56,610 bases of DNA from Streptomyces longisporoflavus (GCF_014649775.1 NZ_BMTR01000036.1:1-56610); one strand, 5' to 3'. Shown: positions 7,296-15,405, counted from the stretch's first letter. Translations and numbers: made by a program. The notes: generated from the sequence alone by a model not told the origin.

Positions 7296-7886
7296 ATGGT
7301 GAAGCAGGACAGGGCACGGCGTACGCACGCGCTGGTCTTGGACGCGGCCGCCGCCGAGTTCGCCGCACAGGGATTCGCCGCCACCAACTTGCAGGTGGTG
7401 GCCCGGCGCACCGGTCTGACCAAGGGGGCGCTCTACGGCCACTTCGCCTCCAAGGCCGAATTGGCCGCCGAGCTGACCCGGCAGTTCGAGGAGAGCTGGC
7501 AGGGCCTGCTCACGGCGGCCGAGGGCTCGGCCTCCACCCCGCTGCAGGTGCTCGACGTGCTGTTGACGCAGTTGGCCGACCGCGCGCAGCACGATGCGCG
7601 CTTCGGGGCGGGGCTGCGACTGGTGAGCGAGAAGGCCCGATCCGAGGGCGTCCGGCCGGTCTTCGTGGACCGGTTGCGGGTGCTGCTGGTGCACCTGGTG
7701 GCGCTGGCCCAGCGCGAGGGCGAGATCGACGCGGGCCACCGGCCCGAGTTGCTGGCCCAGTTGATGACGGCCGTGGTCTTCGGGCTGCAGCACACCGTCG
7801 CCGCCGCCCCCGCGGAGCCGGAGGCGGACCGGACTCAGCAGCTGTGGGGGCTTCTGCTGCCGGCCATGCGCCACCCCGCCCCCTGA
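7296..7886 (+). CDS. TetR-family regulator (hormone-receptor type, second copy)
   Basis: The 196-aa protein has the N-terminal TetR DNA-binding domain (residues about 5-55: LDAAAAEFAAQGFAATNLQV, TGLTKGALYGHFASK). The Phe-Ala-x-x-Gly-Phe and KGALYGHF motifs are the ones seen in ArpA/ScbR-type butyrolactone receptors and their pseudo-receptors. GGAGG at 7282-7286 serves GTG 7293 or ATG 7296. It is divergent from the flavoprotein gene and convergent with the HAD gene. With the TetR at 10259 it gives the two-TetR arrangement common in AfsA loci, in which one protein is the true receptor and the other a pseudo-receptor. Which is which cannot be decided from sequence alone. Confidence 0.85.
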   Translation: MVKQDRARRTHALVLDAAAAEFAAQGFAATNLQVVARRTGLTKGALYGHFASKAELAAELTRQFEESWQGLLTAAEGSASTPLQVLDVLLTQLADRAQHDARFGAGLRLVSEKARSEGVRPVFVDRLRVLLVHLVALAQREGEIDAGHRPELLAQLMTAVVFGLQHTVAAAPAEPEADRTQQLWGLLLPAMRHPAP

Positions 7887-7942
7887 GCAGAGCGCCGGCG
7901 CACCGGCGGGCAGACGCCTGGCCGGCATGGTGTGCGGGGCGC

Positions 7943-8632
7943 TCAACGGGCCGGTGACAGCGGGGCGGCAGTCAGCAGACGCTGCCATCCGTGGCGGTCG
8001 GCGAGGGAACGGAGCAGCGGGTTGTCGCCGACCACGACGGGATGGGCGACGGCGCTCAGCAGTTCGGCGTCGCTGTCGTGGTCGCCGTAGGCCCAGCAGT
8101 CGCGCGGATCGCAGCTGTGTGCGCGCATCGTCCGCCGGGCCAGGACGGCCTTGCGCGGCCCGATCACCGGGATGCCGGTCTCACCGGTCAGGATCCCGTC
8201 GCGTTCCTCGGCCGTGGTGCACAGCACGACGTCGGCGTGCACGGCCTCGGCGACCGGTGCCAGGCAGGGCAGGAAGGAGCCCGAGACCAGGGCGATGAGG
8301 CGACCGGTGCGGCGATGGGCATGCAGGGCGTCCAGGACCTGCTGGTTGAAGAGGTCCTGGTGGGTTTGCTCGGCAGCGAACCAGGCCCGGCCGGCCGCGG
8401 TCAGCTCGGCCCCCTGTGCTCCTCGGAAGTTGCGGTAGAAGGCCCGGTTGAGCTGGGCGCGCGGCATCCCGGCGGCCTGTCGGCGCAGGTGGGCGGTGCG
8501 GGCGTCCTCGAAGCGGGCCGGGTCCTGGCCGGTGCGGGCCCAGTAGAAGGCGAGGAAGCGGGCCATGCTCTTGACCTTGATCAGTGTCTCGTCCACGTCG
8601 AAGAAGGCGACGGCGCGGGGGGCGGAGTGCAT
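7943..8632 (-). CDS. HAD-IB family phosphatase
   Basis: The product is 229 aa from ATG 8632 (AAGGA upstream). HAD motif I is FFDVDETL (nucleophile and acid Asp residues), motif II is the LVSGS segment, motif III the Lys near IGPRKAV, and motif IV YGDHDSDAELL. This is the SerB/HAD-IB type with an alpha-helical cap. In AfsA pathways the condensation product of a beta-ketoacyl chain with dihydroxyacetone phosphate carries a phosphate that must be removed, and HAD phosphatases such as MmfP of the methylenomycin-furan locus occupy this place. The same role is likely here, by context. It lies downstream of the LysR-like gene, separated by a hairpin. Confidence 0.85.
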   Translation of the reverse strand: MHSAPRAVAFFDVDETLIKVKSMARFLAFYWARTGQDPARFEDARTAHLRRQAAGMPRAQLNRAFYRNFRGAQGAELTAAGRAWFAAEQTHQDLFNQQVLDALHAHRRTGRLIALVSGSFLPCLAPVAEAVHADVVLCTTAEERDGILTGETGIPVIGPRKAVLARRTMRAHSCDPRDCWAYGDHDSDAELLSAVAHPVVVGDNPLLRSLADRHGWQRLLTAAPLSPAR

Positions 8633-8683
8633 GCAAGTCCTTCTCGTCGCCCATGCGGGCGGCATCGTCCGGGGGCAGACGCC

Positions 8684-8716
8684 GGGCCGCGCCGGAGGGT
8701 TGATCCGGCGCGGCCC
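8684..8716 (-). terminator. Hairpin after the LysR-like gene
   Basis: Perfect 13-bp arms GGGCCGCGCCGGA (8684-8696) and the complement (8704-8716) enclose a 7-nt loop. It lies 30 bp past the stop of the LysR-like gene on the minus strand and before the HAD gene. Confidence 0.7.
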
Positions 8717-8745
8717 GTGGTGCCCGTGAAGGGGCGTCAGGCGCG

Positions 8746-9072
8746 TCAGGCGCGCAGCAGCAGGCCGGGCCGGCCACCGGTGCCTCGCCAGGCGGGGGCG
8801 CGGCGGGGGGCTGCGGCGCCGCGCACTTCGCGGCTGGTGGTGTCGACCACCTGGAGGATCTGCTCGGCCCGGGCCTGCAGCACCACGCCGGCCTCGGTCA
8901 GTTCGATGGGGCAGCGCCCGCGCCGCAGGAAGAGGGTGGCGTTCAACGAGGCCTCGAGGCTCTTGATCTGGCCGGTGACGGTGGACTGCGCGCAGTGCAG
9001 GTTCCTGGCCGCCCGGGTGAAGCTCAACTCCTTTGCCACTTCACGAAAGACGCGCAGGTGCTGGAGTTCCAT
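8746..9072 (-). CDS. LysR-type HTH-only protein
   Basis: The product is 108 aa with AAGGGGG before ATG 9072. Residues 1-65 are a normal LysR DNA-binding domain (LQHLRVFREVAKELSFTRAA, CAQSTVTGQIKSLEASL, LTEAGVVL), followed by the linker helix. The usual 200-residue effector domain is missing; the last 35 residues are Arg/Gly/Pro-rich with no fold. It may be a decayed LysR gene or a free DNA-binding protein, perhaps one that forms inactive dimers. It lies directly downstream of afsA (42 bp) and so is likely cotranscribed. The gene seems kept: good ribosome binding site, no frameshift, own terminator. Confidence 0.75.
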   Translation of the reverse strand: MELQHLRVFREVAKELSFTRAARNLHCAQSTVTGQIKSLEASLNATLFLRRGRCPIELTEAGVVLQARAEQILQVVDTTSREVRGAAAPRRAPAWRGTGGRPGLLLRA

Positions 9073-9114
9073 CGAATCCCCCTTGTTCTCGGGTGTCGGG
9101 ACGGGGTGGCCGGA

Positions 9115-10110
9115 TCAGCGGGAAGCTGCCGTGCGGTGGGGCAGGTAGACGGAGGTGGCACGGGCCAGGGTGCGCTCCCCCTGGGCGGCGCTCACCCGCA
9201 CCAGGCGCTCTCCGGAGCGGGCCTCCTTGGGCCCTTCGTCCGCGTGGATGGTGACGGGTGCATCCAGTTCACCGAAGGCGTCGAAGGAGACGGCGCAGGC
9301 CGTCATCACGTGGGTGTCCGAGCGTGCGGAGTGGCGCAGCAACTGGTGGCCCGCCTGCCGGAAGGCCTCGATGAGGGCCATCCCGGGGACGTGGTCGCAG
9401 GCATGCTCGAAGTAGCCGGGGTGGCTGGTGTCCAGGTGCATGGCATAGGTGCCCGGCGTGGTGCCGCGGCTCAGCAGCACGTTCTCCGGCCGGGCCTGGC
9501 CCACCTCGGAGGCCGGCAGCAGCGTGCGGGGCACCGGGTGGACGGGCGCGCCGAAGGGGGCGTCCCGGCGGCGGCGCAGGGCGGTGTAGAGCCGATCGCC
9601 CACGGCGAGCAGCCGCACCGATCCCTGGCCGCAGCGGCGTCCGTCCACCTCCACCGCCGCGTCGAAACGGGCGGCGAGCCGGGTGTCGGTGCGGCCGGTC
9701 TCGGGGGTGAACCGGCCGTCGAAGATGACCCGCAGCGGGGCGCCGCCGATGCGCAGCAGGGCGGGTTCTTCGATGCGGAAGTCGAGGTCGCAGAAGATGA
9801 AGCGGTGGTGCTGGGGCACGCCGTGAAAGCGGTGCGCGGTGTAGATCGCGGCCTGGCGCAGGGTCTCGACGAGCAGCATCGGGTCGCTGAAGCGCTGCGC
9901 GTCGGGCTGGTACAGCGCATGGTGGCGCGGCCACTGTGCCGCGATCCGCACGCGCCGGCTCTCCCCCTGGATCTGGACTCCGTCGGTCAGGAACACCTCG
10001 GTCACCCCCGCCCGGTGGACCAGTTGGCGCGGCACGGTCTGGTCGAAGTCCAAGGAGTACGGCGCGGTGTTGGTGAACGTGGTGCGGGCGGGCAGCGTGC
10101 TGATCGACAT
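9115..10110 (-). CDS. AfsA-type butyrolactone/furan hormone synthase
   Basis: The product is 331 aa with GAGGGGG before ATG 10110. It has two A-factor hot-dog repeats, at about residues 25-160 and 190-320. Recognisable segments are VHRAGVTEVFLTD, DPMLLVETLRQAAIYTAHRFHGVP and, in the second repeat, DHVPGMALIEAFRQAGHQL. AfsA enzymes join a beta-ketoacyl carrier thioester to dihydroxyacetone phosphate, the committed step of gamma-butyrolactone, butenolide and AHFCA hormones. The gene is divergent from a TetR receptor gene across a 148-bp operator region. With the flavoprotein and HAD genes nearby it forms a compact hormone locus. The hormone class cannot be told from this sequence. Confidence 0.9.
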   Translation of the reverse strand: MSISTLPARTTFTNTAPYSLDFDQTVPRQLVHRAGVTEVFLTDGVQIQGESRRVRIAAQWPRHHALYQPDAQRFSDPMLLVETLRQAAIYTAHRFHGVPQHHRFIFCDLDFRIEEPALLRIGGAPLRVIFDGRFTPETGRTDTRLAARFDAAVEVDGRRCGQGSVRLLAVGDRLYTALRRRRDAPFGAPVHPVPRTLLPASEVGQARPENVLLSRGTTPGTYAMHLDTSHPGYFEHACDHVPGMALIEAFRQAGHQLLRHSARSDTHVMTACAVSFDAFGELDAPVTIHADEGPKEARSGERLVRVSAAQGERTLARATSVYLPHRTAASR

Positions 10111-10127
10111 GATGGAGCCCCCTCACG

Positions 10128-10189
10128 ATTCCACATAGTGGAATGCGTCATCCGATTGGTGGAATGAAAATAAACCTTCCCGAATGTAT
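10128..10189. promoter_or_regulatory. Divergent afsA/tetR operator region
   Basis: Two distinct sites are visible. ATTCCACATAGTGGAAT (10128-10144) is a perfect inverted repeat with 7-bp arms, and a third GTGGAAT half-site lies at 10159-10165. AAACCTTCCCGAATGTAT (10172-10189) matches the palindrome at 335-352 in 15 of 18 positions. The first set may bind the LysR-like protein and the second the TetR receptor. Both assignments are inferences from position. Confidence 0.6.
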
Positions 10190-10258
10190 ATTGCAAGGGA
10201 TCACCGCCGGAACACCCTTCGGCGAGCACGCAGAACGCACAGGAAAGGGGACGAGCCG

Positions 10259-10891
10259 GTGCCGAGCACAAGCCAGCCGCATGCCGCCCGCCAGCCGACC
10301 AGGGAGCCCAAGCAGGAACGAGCGCGCCGCACCCGCGCACAGATCCTGCAGGTCGCGGCCGAGGTCTTCGCCCAGAACGGCTATCCGGCGGTATCCCTGC
10401 AAGATGTCGCCGACCGCGCCTCGATGACCAAGGGCGCCGTCTACCACCACTACGCCAACAAAGAGGCCCTGGCCGTCGCTGTCGTGCACGAGCACTACGG
10501 CCGCTGGCAGCCCCTCGTGGCAGAGGTCCGCGCGCGGCAACTGCCACCGCTGGAAACGATGCTGGCCGTCCTGGACGCCACCGCGGAAGCCTTCCGCTCC
10601 GACACCATGGTCCAGGCCGGGGCGCGGCTGCAGATCGAGCGCTCACTGATCGGCACCGACCTGCCGCGCCCCTATGTGGGCTGGCAGGAGCTGCTGGCGG
10701 GCCTGGCCACCGAGGCCAAGACGGCCGGCCAGCTGCGCGCCGACACCAACCCGCACGCCCTGGCCCGGGTCATCGTCGCGGCGTTCTTCGGCATGCAGCA
10801 CATCTCCGACATGCTCACCGGGCGCGAGGATCTCATCGAGCGCTACACCGAGGTACGCGACGCCATCTTCAAGGGCGTCACCACCGCCTGA
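10259..10891 (+). CDS. TetR-family receptor (ScbR/ArpA-like)
   Basis: The product is 210 aa from GTG 10259, preceded by AAAGGGG. The TetR DNA-binding domain spans residues about 22-70 (ILQVAAEVFAQNGYPAVSLQ, ASMTKGAVYHHYANKEALA), followed by an all-helical ligand domain typical of gamma-butyrolactone receptors. It is divergent from afsA, the usual position of the cognate receptor. It would be expected to bind the ARE-like palindromes at 10172, 7236, 5103 and 335 and to leave them when the hormone appears. Length and layout are normal for the family. Confidence 0.88.
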   Translation: MPSTSQPHAARQPTREPKQERARRTRAQILQVAAEVFAQNGYPAVSLQDVADRASMTKGAVYHHYANKEALAVAVVHEHYGRWQPLVAEVRARQLPPLETMLAVLDATAEAFRSDTMVQAGARLQIERSLIGTDLPRPYVGWQELLAGLATEAKTAGQLRADTNPHALARVIVAAFFGMQHISDMLTGREDLIERYTEVRDAIFKGVTTA

Positions 10892-11712
10892 ACAGGCCTG
10901 CACAAAGGCGAATGGCCGCCCTGCGGGAACAGGTACGGCCACTCGATCGGTACCACGACTCCACCCGGCACGGGATACAGAGTCGCGAGCATGTACGCGG
11001 AAACGACCACGCTCGTCGCTAAGCCTAAGCGACCGGAGCGCATGTTGGCGTATCCGCCAATGGCGCCCCGCCGGCTGCCCTGCTCGCGGCCCGCACAGCA
11101 AGGGACCGCCATGCAGCACCGTCCGACCTCCGGTGAGATGCGCACGCGCCGCCGCCCCAGACCAGCACCCTCACCCGGGCCCGGCGTGAGGACCTGCGCC
11201 GCATCGAGGCGGCACTACCCGCAGAACTGCGCGACCTGCTTCCGGCCCGCAGACCCCGCCCGCTGCGCCAGGCCGTGCTCGTCGCGCCGGCCCAGCGCAC
11301 CTGGACCCAGCTCGCCGAGCGCGCCGAACGCCGCTGGTACGCCTGGGGGTTCGCGGCCACGCGAGCCGATAGCGACCCCCCTCCCCGCGCTGCCGCCCCG
11401 GCCGGCAGGCAGCCCTGCCCTCCGCCCCCTACCGCGCCAAGCCCACCCCCCTCCGCGCCCGCGGCCTGCCCGGGCTGGGACGCGACGCCCTGCGGACGCA
11501 ACGCGCCCTCCACCGGCGGGATGTGCACACGCTGTCGGATGCAGGCCCTGCACGCCCGCCCTGCCGGCAGCTCCCGCGCCGCGGAGCCGCCCCCCCAACC
11601 AACCTTCCCATTCAACTTAAAGAATCATTCGAAAACTTTCGGTAGACCTAACTGGTCGTCAAGTGTGAGAGTCAGCAGCACCCCAGCAACCGCACCCCAC
11701 CAGGAGAACTCG
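10892..11712. other. 820-bp gap with decayed coding traces and the allantoicase promoter
   Basis: No convincing intact gene is present. A reading in frame with allantoicase (about 11170-11350) gives a protein-like piece (RREDLRRIEAALPAELRDLL, WTQLAERAERRWYAW) without a start, which looks like a fragment of a lost gene. A 6-bp-arm inverted repeat, TTGGCGTATCCGCCAA, lies at 11044-11059. The last 90 bp are AT-rich and probably hold the allantoicase promoter. Confidence 0.5.
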
Positions 11713-12834
11713 ATGGCTCTCGACTCGTCCCGCACCAACGACGCCAACCCCTATGGCGGCGGAGATCCCTACGCCGACTACCGGGACGCCGACTTCGCCT
11801 TCACCCAGCTGCCCGATCTCGCCGACCGCCGCTTCGGCGCCGGCGTCGTCGCGGCGAACGACGAGTTCTTCGCCGACCGGGAAAACCTGCTGCTGCCCCA
11901 GCGCGCCGAGTTCGACCCGCACGCCTTCGACCACAAGGGCAAGGTCATGGACGGATGGGAGACCCGGCGCCGCCGCGGCGCCTCCACCCAGAACCCCCAC
12001 CCGGACACCGACGACCACGACTGGGCCCTGATCCGCCTCGGCGCCCCCGGCGTAATCCGCGGCATCATCGTCGACACCGCCCACTTCCGCGCCAACTACC
12101 CGCAGCAGATCAGCATCCAGGGAACCTGCGTCGAAGGCACGCCCACCCCGCAGCAACTGCTCTCCGACACGGCGAAGTGGGAAGAGATCGTGCCGCGCAC
12201 CGCCGTGCGCGGGCATGCCGCCAACGGCTTCGAGGTGTCCATCGAGCGCCGCTTCACCCACGTGCGGCTCAACCAGCACCCCGACGGCGGCGTCGCCCGG
12301 CTCCGCATCCACGGCGACGTCGCCCCCAACCCCGCATGGCTCGACCTCCTGGGCACCGTTGACCTGGCCAGCGTCCTCAACGGCTGCACCGTCACCGAAG
12401 CCTCCGACGGCTTCTACTCCTCCCCCGGCAACACGATCATGCCCGACCGGTCCCGCAAAATGGACGACGGCTGGGAGACCCGGCGCCGCCGCGACAAGGG
12501 CAACGACTGGATCGCCTACCGCCTGGCCGCCCAGGGCGAGATCCGCGCCGTCGAGATCGACACCGCCTACCTCAAGGGCAACGCTGCCGGCTGGATCGCC
12601 CTGTCCTCACGCGACGGCCAGGACGGCGCATGGACCGAGATCGTCCCCCGCACCAAGCTGGAACCCGACTCCCTGCACCAGCTGCCCCTGACTGCCCCGG
12701 CCACCGCCACCGAGATACGCCTCGACGTCTTCCCCGACGGCGGCATCTCCCGTCTGCGCCTGCACGGCACCTTCACCCGACAGGGCCTGACCGAACTCAC
12801 GGACCGCTATACGGTTCTCACCAACTACCGGTAG
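11713..12834 (+). CDS. alc: Allantoicase
   Basis: The product is 373 aa; ATG 11713 follows AGGAGAACT. It has two homologous allantoicase repeats (about residues 30-190 and 205-365), each with the KVMDGWETRRRR or KMDDGWETRRRR signature, an HDWALIRLG or NDWIAYRLA strand, and a VRLNQHPDGGVARLRIHG or IRLDVFPDGGISRLRLHG closing segment. The enzyme hydrolyses allantoate to ureidoglycolate and urea in purine breakdown. The open frame continues upstream without a credible start, so the longer form is rejected. In Streptomyces the gene usually sits with allantoinase and malate synthase genes. Here it is alone among decayed pieces, so it may have been split from its cluster. Confidence 0.95.
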   Translation: MALDSSRTNDANPYGGGDPYADYRDADFAFTQLPDLADRRFGAGVVAANDEFFADRENLLLPQRAEFDPHAFDHKGKVMDGWETRRRRGASTQNPHPDTDDHDWALIRLGAPGVIRGIIVDTAHFRANYPQQISIQGTCVEGTPTPQQLLSDTAKWEEIVPRTAVRGHAANGFEVSIERRFTHVRLNQHPDGGVARLRIHGDVAPNPAWLDLLGTVDLASVLNGCTVTEASDGFYSSPGNTIMPDRSRKMDDGWETRRRRDKGNDWIAYRLAAQGEIRAVEIDTAYLKGNAAGWIALSSRDGQDGAWTEIVPRTKLEPDSLHQLPLTAPATATEIRLDVFPDGGISRLRLHGTFTRQGLTELTDRYTVLTNYR

Positions 12835-12928
12835 TTCGCTACGTCCGGCGGTCTCCGGTGTCGGGCTGTCGTCTTCGTGTGGGACGACACGGTGAACACG
12901 AGCCAGTCGCTAAGCCATCGTTCGTCGC

Positions 12929-13519
12929 TCAGAAGGCCTGGACCTGAGGCTGTACCGACGGCAGCTCCCAGAGTTCCAGAGCTCCGCCGATCAGGTCGGC
13001 GAGGAACTGCACCGCGCCTCCGTTGTAGTGCCACCAGCCGCCATTGCGTGAGGCCACCGTGACAGTCCACTCGTCGGGACCAGTCCCTGTGGTGTTCCAG
13101 AGGAAGTAGTCGCCCTGGTTCGACGTCGCCCAGGGCAGCAGGCCCCCGGGGGCAGGAAAGGGGTACAGAGGAACGCACATCTCCGCGTCCGCACACCACT
13201 CAGCGAGGATCTCAAGCTCTTCGGGGTCCTCTGACCATGCCTGCTCCTGCCCGGGGTCCGGGAAGCCGACGCAAAGGAAGTCTCCGAAAGCCAAGGGCGG
13301 GTAGCTGTCGGCAAGCAGCTTGTAGTCGGAAGGCAGCTCAGTGGTCAGGCACTCCTCGACCGTTGCCCAGTCGATGCCGGCTGGAACCGTACGTCGAAGG
13401 AGGGCGAGGCCGGGGACGGCCCGCTCCAGAGCAGCGACCGTCGCGGCCGGGTCAGTCAGTCGCTGACGAGGTGCTTGAGTGCCGATGAGAGCGTCCACCG
13501 GGACAGCGTGCCAGAGCAC
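12929..13519 (-). CDS. SMI1/KNR4 (SUKH) family immunity-like protein
   Basis: The product is about 196 aa, though the true start may be a downstream GTG. The SUKH fold shows in WATVEECLTTELPSDYKLLA, followed by the Gly/Phe-rich strand segment FGDFLCVGFPDP, LPWATSNQGDYFLWNTTG and the final Trp-rich WTVTVASRNGGWWHYNGG. SUKH proteins often give immunity to secreted or contact-dependent toxins and also appear as orphan immunity genes. No toxin gene is adjacent. It lies convergent to allantoicase and back to back with an AbiEii-like pseudogene, in a decayed stretch. Confidence 0.8.
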   Translation of the reverse strand: MLWHAVPVDALIGTQAPRQRLTDPAATVAALERAVPGLALLRRTVPAGIDWATVEECLTTELPSDYKLLADSYPPLAFGDFLCVGFPDPGQEQAWSEDPEELEILAEWCADAEMCVPLYPFPAPGGLLPWATSNQGDYFLWNTTGTGPDEWTVTVASRNGGWWHYNGGAVQFLADLIGGALELWELPSVQPQVQAF

Positions 13520-13539
13520 GGATCGCGAGCCTTCCCCGA

Positions 13540-14085
13540 CCTTCGACGTTCACGACCGACGACGCCTCGAGCAACATGGGCCCTTTGGCGTCCGGGCAGC
13601 CTGGCGGTACTCCGTCGTGCTGGGAGCGGGAGCATGTCGACCGCCTCAGCCAGGACCTCGATGTGGCCACCGAGATCCCGCTCCCATGGACGAGATCGTC
13701 CGCACGGCCAGCAAGGGCCTGATCCGGCGCGGCTGAAATGTCCGGCAGATCGAGACCAGCCCGCTCTCCGGCCGTCTCATCGCCGCCGACCCGCACACGG
13801 GCGAGGAGTGCGAGGTCGACATCATCGAGGAGGCCGTCTGGTCCCCGCCCGCCCGCCACGACCGAGCACGGACCGGTCCTCGCCCTCGACGATGTGATCG
13901 GCACCAAGGTCCGCGCGCTCGCCGAGCGCGGGGCCGTCCGCGACCTCATCGACGTGCACGCCGCCTCACAGCAACGCCCCACCGCCGATCTCGAAATGCT
14001 CGGCCGCCGTCACGCCCGCTTCGAGTGCAGTCTCCACGAACTGCGCGACCGCCTCACCGGCGCCGTCCGTGGTCGATGGACCGGG
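13540..14085 (+). pseudogene. Broken AbiEii/AbiGii-type nucleotidyltransferase toxin gene
   Basis: Reading across at least three frame changes gives a protein of the AbiEii/AbiGii toxin family. The pieces are VDRLSQDLDVATEIPLP (about 13634-13680), MDEIVRTASKGLIRRG then a TGA (13738), VRQIETSPLSGRLIAADPHT and ECEVDIIEEAVWSPPA (to about 13855), and GPVLALDDVIGTKVRALAER followed by RDLIDVHAASQQRP (to about 14000). The catalytic N-terminus is missing or scrambled. Such toxins act on tRNA or nucleotides in abortive-infection systems. No AbiEi partner is seen. Confidence 0.65.
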
Positions 14086-14360
14086 CGGGCGACCTCGATT
14101 CCCGGCTTTCTGCCGGCGCGGACCCGGACGACGCTTGACTCTGTGCGCGCAGAGCACCGCAAGGACCGCCCTCCACAGCGCGGCATCGCGGCTTTCGTGC
14201 AGCGGCGCCGCGCAGAGTCGTATGCCTGCCGTTCCATGGAAGTCCCGGCGCGCTGAGGCGAGTAGCAGCGCACCGACAATGAGCCGGCCGGCCCTGCGCG
14301 ATCGCCGCCGACCCAAACAAGAGCAACCGTGACCAGCGAGCTAAAACCGCGCGCCGACCG

Positions 14361-14394
14361 GGGGCTGTCCAATCAACGTTGATTGGACAGCCCC
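14361..14394. repeat. 34-bp perfect palindrome
   Basis: The stretch reads the same on both strands (left half GGGGCTGTCCAATCAAC). As RNA it would make a 14-bp or longer hairpin with a 4-6 nt loop, so it could be a terminator for the XRE gene on the minus strand (116 bp downstream of its stop). The AT-rich centre also allows an operator or an element end. No T-tract is visible. Confidence 0.6.
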
Positions 14395-14509
14395 AACAGC
14401 ACACCTGGATCCAGCGCCGTGCTCGTCATCGTTGGCTGGGGGACCGGTTGAGCCGGCGGGACCCTGCGTGCCACCGAGCGTTGTCTTATGGAGCCTGTCG
14501 GCGGCGTGC

Positions 14510-14737
14510 TCAGCGGGCTCGGTGGCTGAGCAGGTCGCCGGGCTGGCAGCCAAGGGCTTCACACAGACGGGTCAGGGTGGTGAACCGGATGGCCCGTGCC
14601 CTGCCGTTCTTGAGGATGGAAAGGTTCGCATGGGTGACGCCGACTCGGTCAGCGAGTTCGGTCAGCGTCATTCCGCGCTCTTCGAGCAGCCGGTCGAGGT
14701 GCACCTCGATGGCGTGCTCGTCCTTCTCCTCAGGCAT
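14510..14737 (-). CDS. XRE-family regulator paired with a DUF2975 protein
   Basis: The product is 75 aa, essentially one Cro/C1-type helix-turn-helix (LDRLLEERGMTLTELADRVG, VTHANLSILKNGRARAI, LCEALGCQPGDLL). Its start overlaps the stop of the DUF2975 gene, so the two are coupled. XRE/DUF2975 pairs are frequent in actinobacteria and firmicutes. The XRE protein is thought to autoregulate the pair, and the 35-bp palindrome upstream (15414-15448) is a good candidate site. The physiological role is not known. Confidence 0.85.
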   Translation of the reverse strand: MPEEKDEHAIEVHLDRLLEERGMTLTELADRVGVTHANLSILKNGRARAIRFTTLTRLCEALGCQPGDLLSHRAR

Positions 14738-15405
14738 CAGACTGTTCCGTCGAGGTCTTCGCGCATGCTGATGCCGATGCGCATGATCCGGGCGAAGGAG
14801 AGGACGCCGAGGCCGGTGAGGATCGCCATGTAGGGGATGTCCCAGAGCAGAAGTCCGGACCAGGCGTCGGAGCTCAAGTTGCCGGCGCTCAGCGAGGCGA
14901 CCAGTGCCCGCTCGGCGACGGATGTGAGGATCGCGGCGAGCACGCTACCGGCCAGCATCCACCAGCCCAATCCGCGCAGCCGCCCCGCGGTTCGTGTGGT
15001 GTAGAGGCCGTCGCGTTCCGCACCTCTGATCAGCCGCAGGACGAGCAGCAGCGCTCCGACGGAGAAGGCGAAGGGCGCCAGCTTGGACTGGATGTTGAGC
15101 AGGCTCTGCATCGTGCCGGGTGCGTCCTCCGTGCAGTATCGCGGATGAGCGTCCAGGACAAGCGCGGCCCCGGGCGCGGCCTTGATGTCCGCATCCGGGC
15201 CGCCGTTTCCCGTACTGGTTTGTGTGGTCGTATCCGTGACGCACACGGACTGCTCGCCGACGCCGAGGACGGACACGTTGTCGGCGAAGAGAAGGCCGAC
15301 CAGACCTCCGATCATGAGTACCGCCATCAGCGTCACGATCGACTTGACCGCTATCGACATCGGCCCCAGCGGACTACGCGTTGTCGCCATCACAGATCCC
15401 CCCAC
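14737..15405 (-). CDS. DUF2975-type membrane protein
   Basis: The product is 222 aa with four predicted membrane segments: about residues 20-42, 112-132, 147-165 and 187-207. An extracytoplasmic loop of roughly 65 residues follows the first segment. Helix 2 with FSVGALLLVLRLIRGAERDG and the last segment YMAILTGLGVLSFARIMRIG fit the DUF2975 family. It is transcribed first and overlaps the XRE gene by one base. It is probably a membrane component of a small regulatory or stress module. Confidence 0.8.
   Translation of the reverse strand: MGGSVMATTRSPLGPMSIAVKSIVTLMAVLMIGGLVGLLFADNVSVLGVGEQSVCVTDTTTQTSTGNGGPDADIKAAPGAALVLDAHPRYCTEDAPGTMQSLLNIQSKLAPFAFSVGALLLVLRLIRGAERDGLYTTRTAGRLRGLGWWMLAGSVLAAILTSVAERALVASLSAGNLSSDAWSGLLLWDIPYMAILTGLGVLSFARIMRIGISMREDLDGTV

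Noticed and set aside
10843..11145. A 100-aa minus-strand frame with a hydrophobic segment
   Set aside because: It overlaps the 3' end of the TetR gene, has no ribosome binding site and no recognisable family; kept only as a weak possibility.
11275..11712. A longer allantoicase with about 146 extra N-terminal residues
   Set aside because: The extension is Pro/Arg/Ala-rich and lacks a ribosome binding site. A good start with AGGAG lies at 11713 and gives the normal family length.
1455..12834. A purine/ureide breakdown cluster linking the M20 hydrolase and allantoicase
   Set aside because: The two genes are 9 kb apart in unrelated units, and the M20 gene is cotranscribed with an EamA exporter and a micropeptide.
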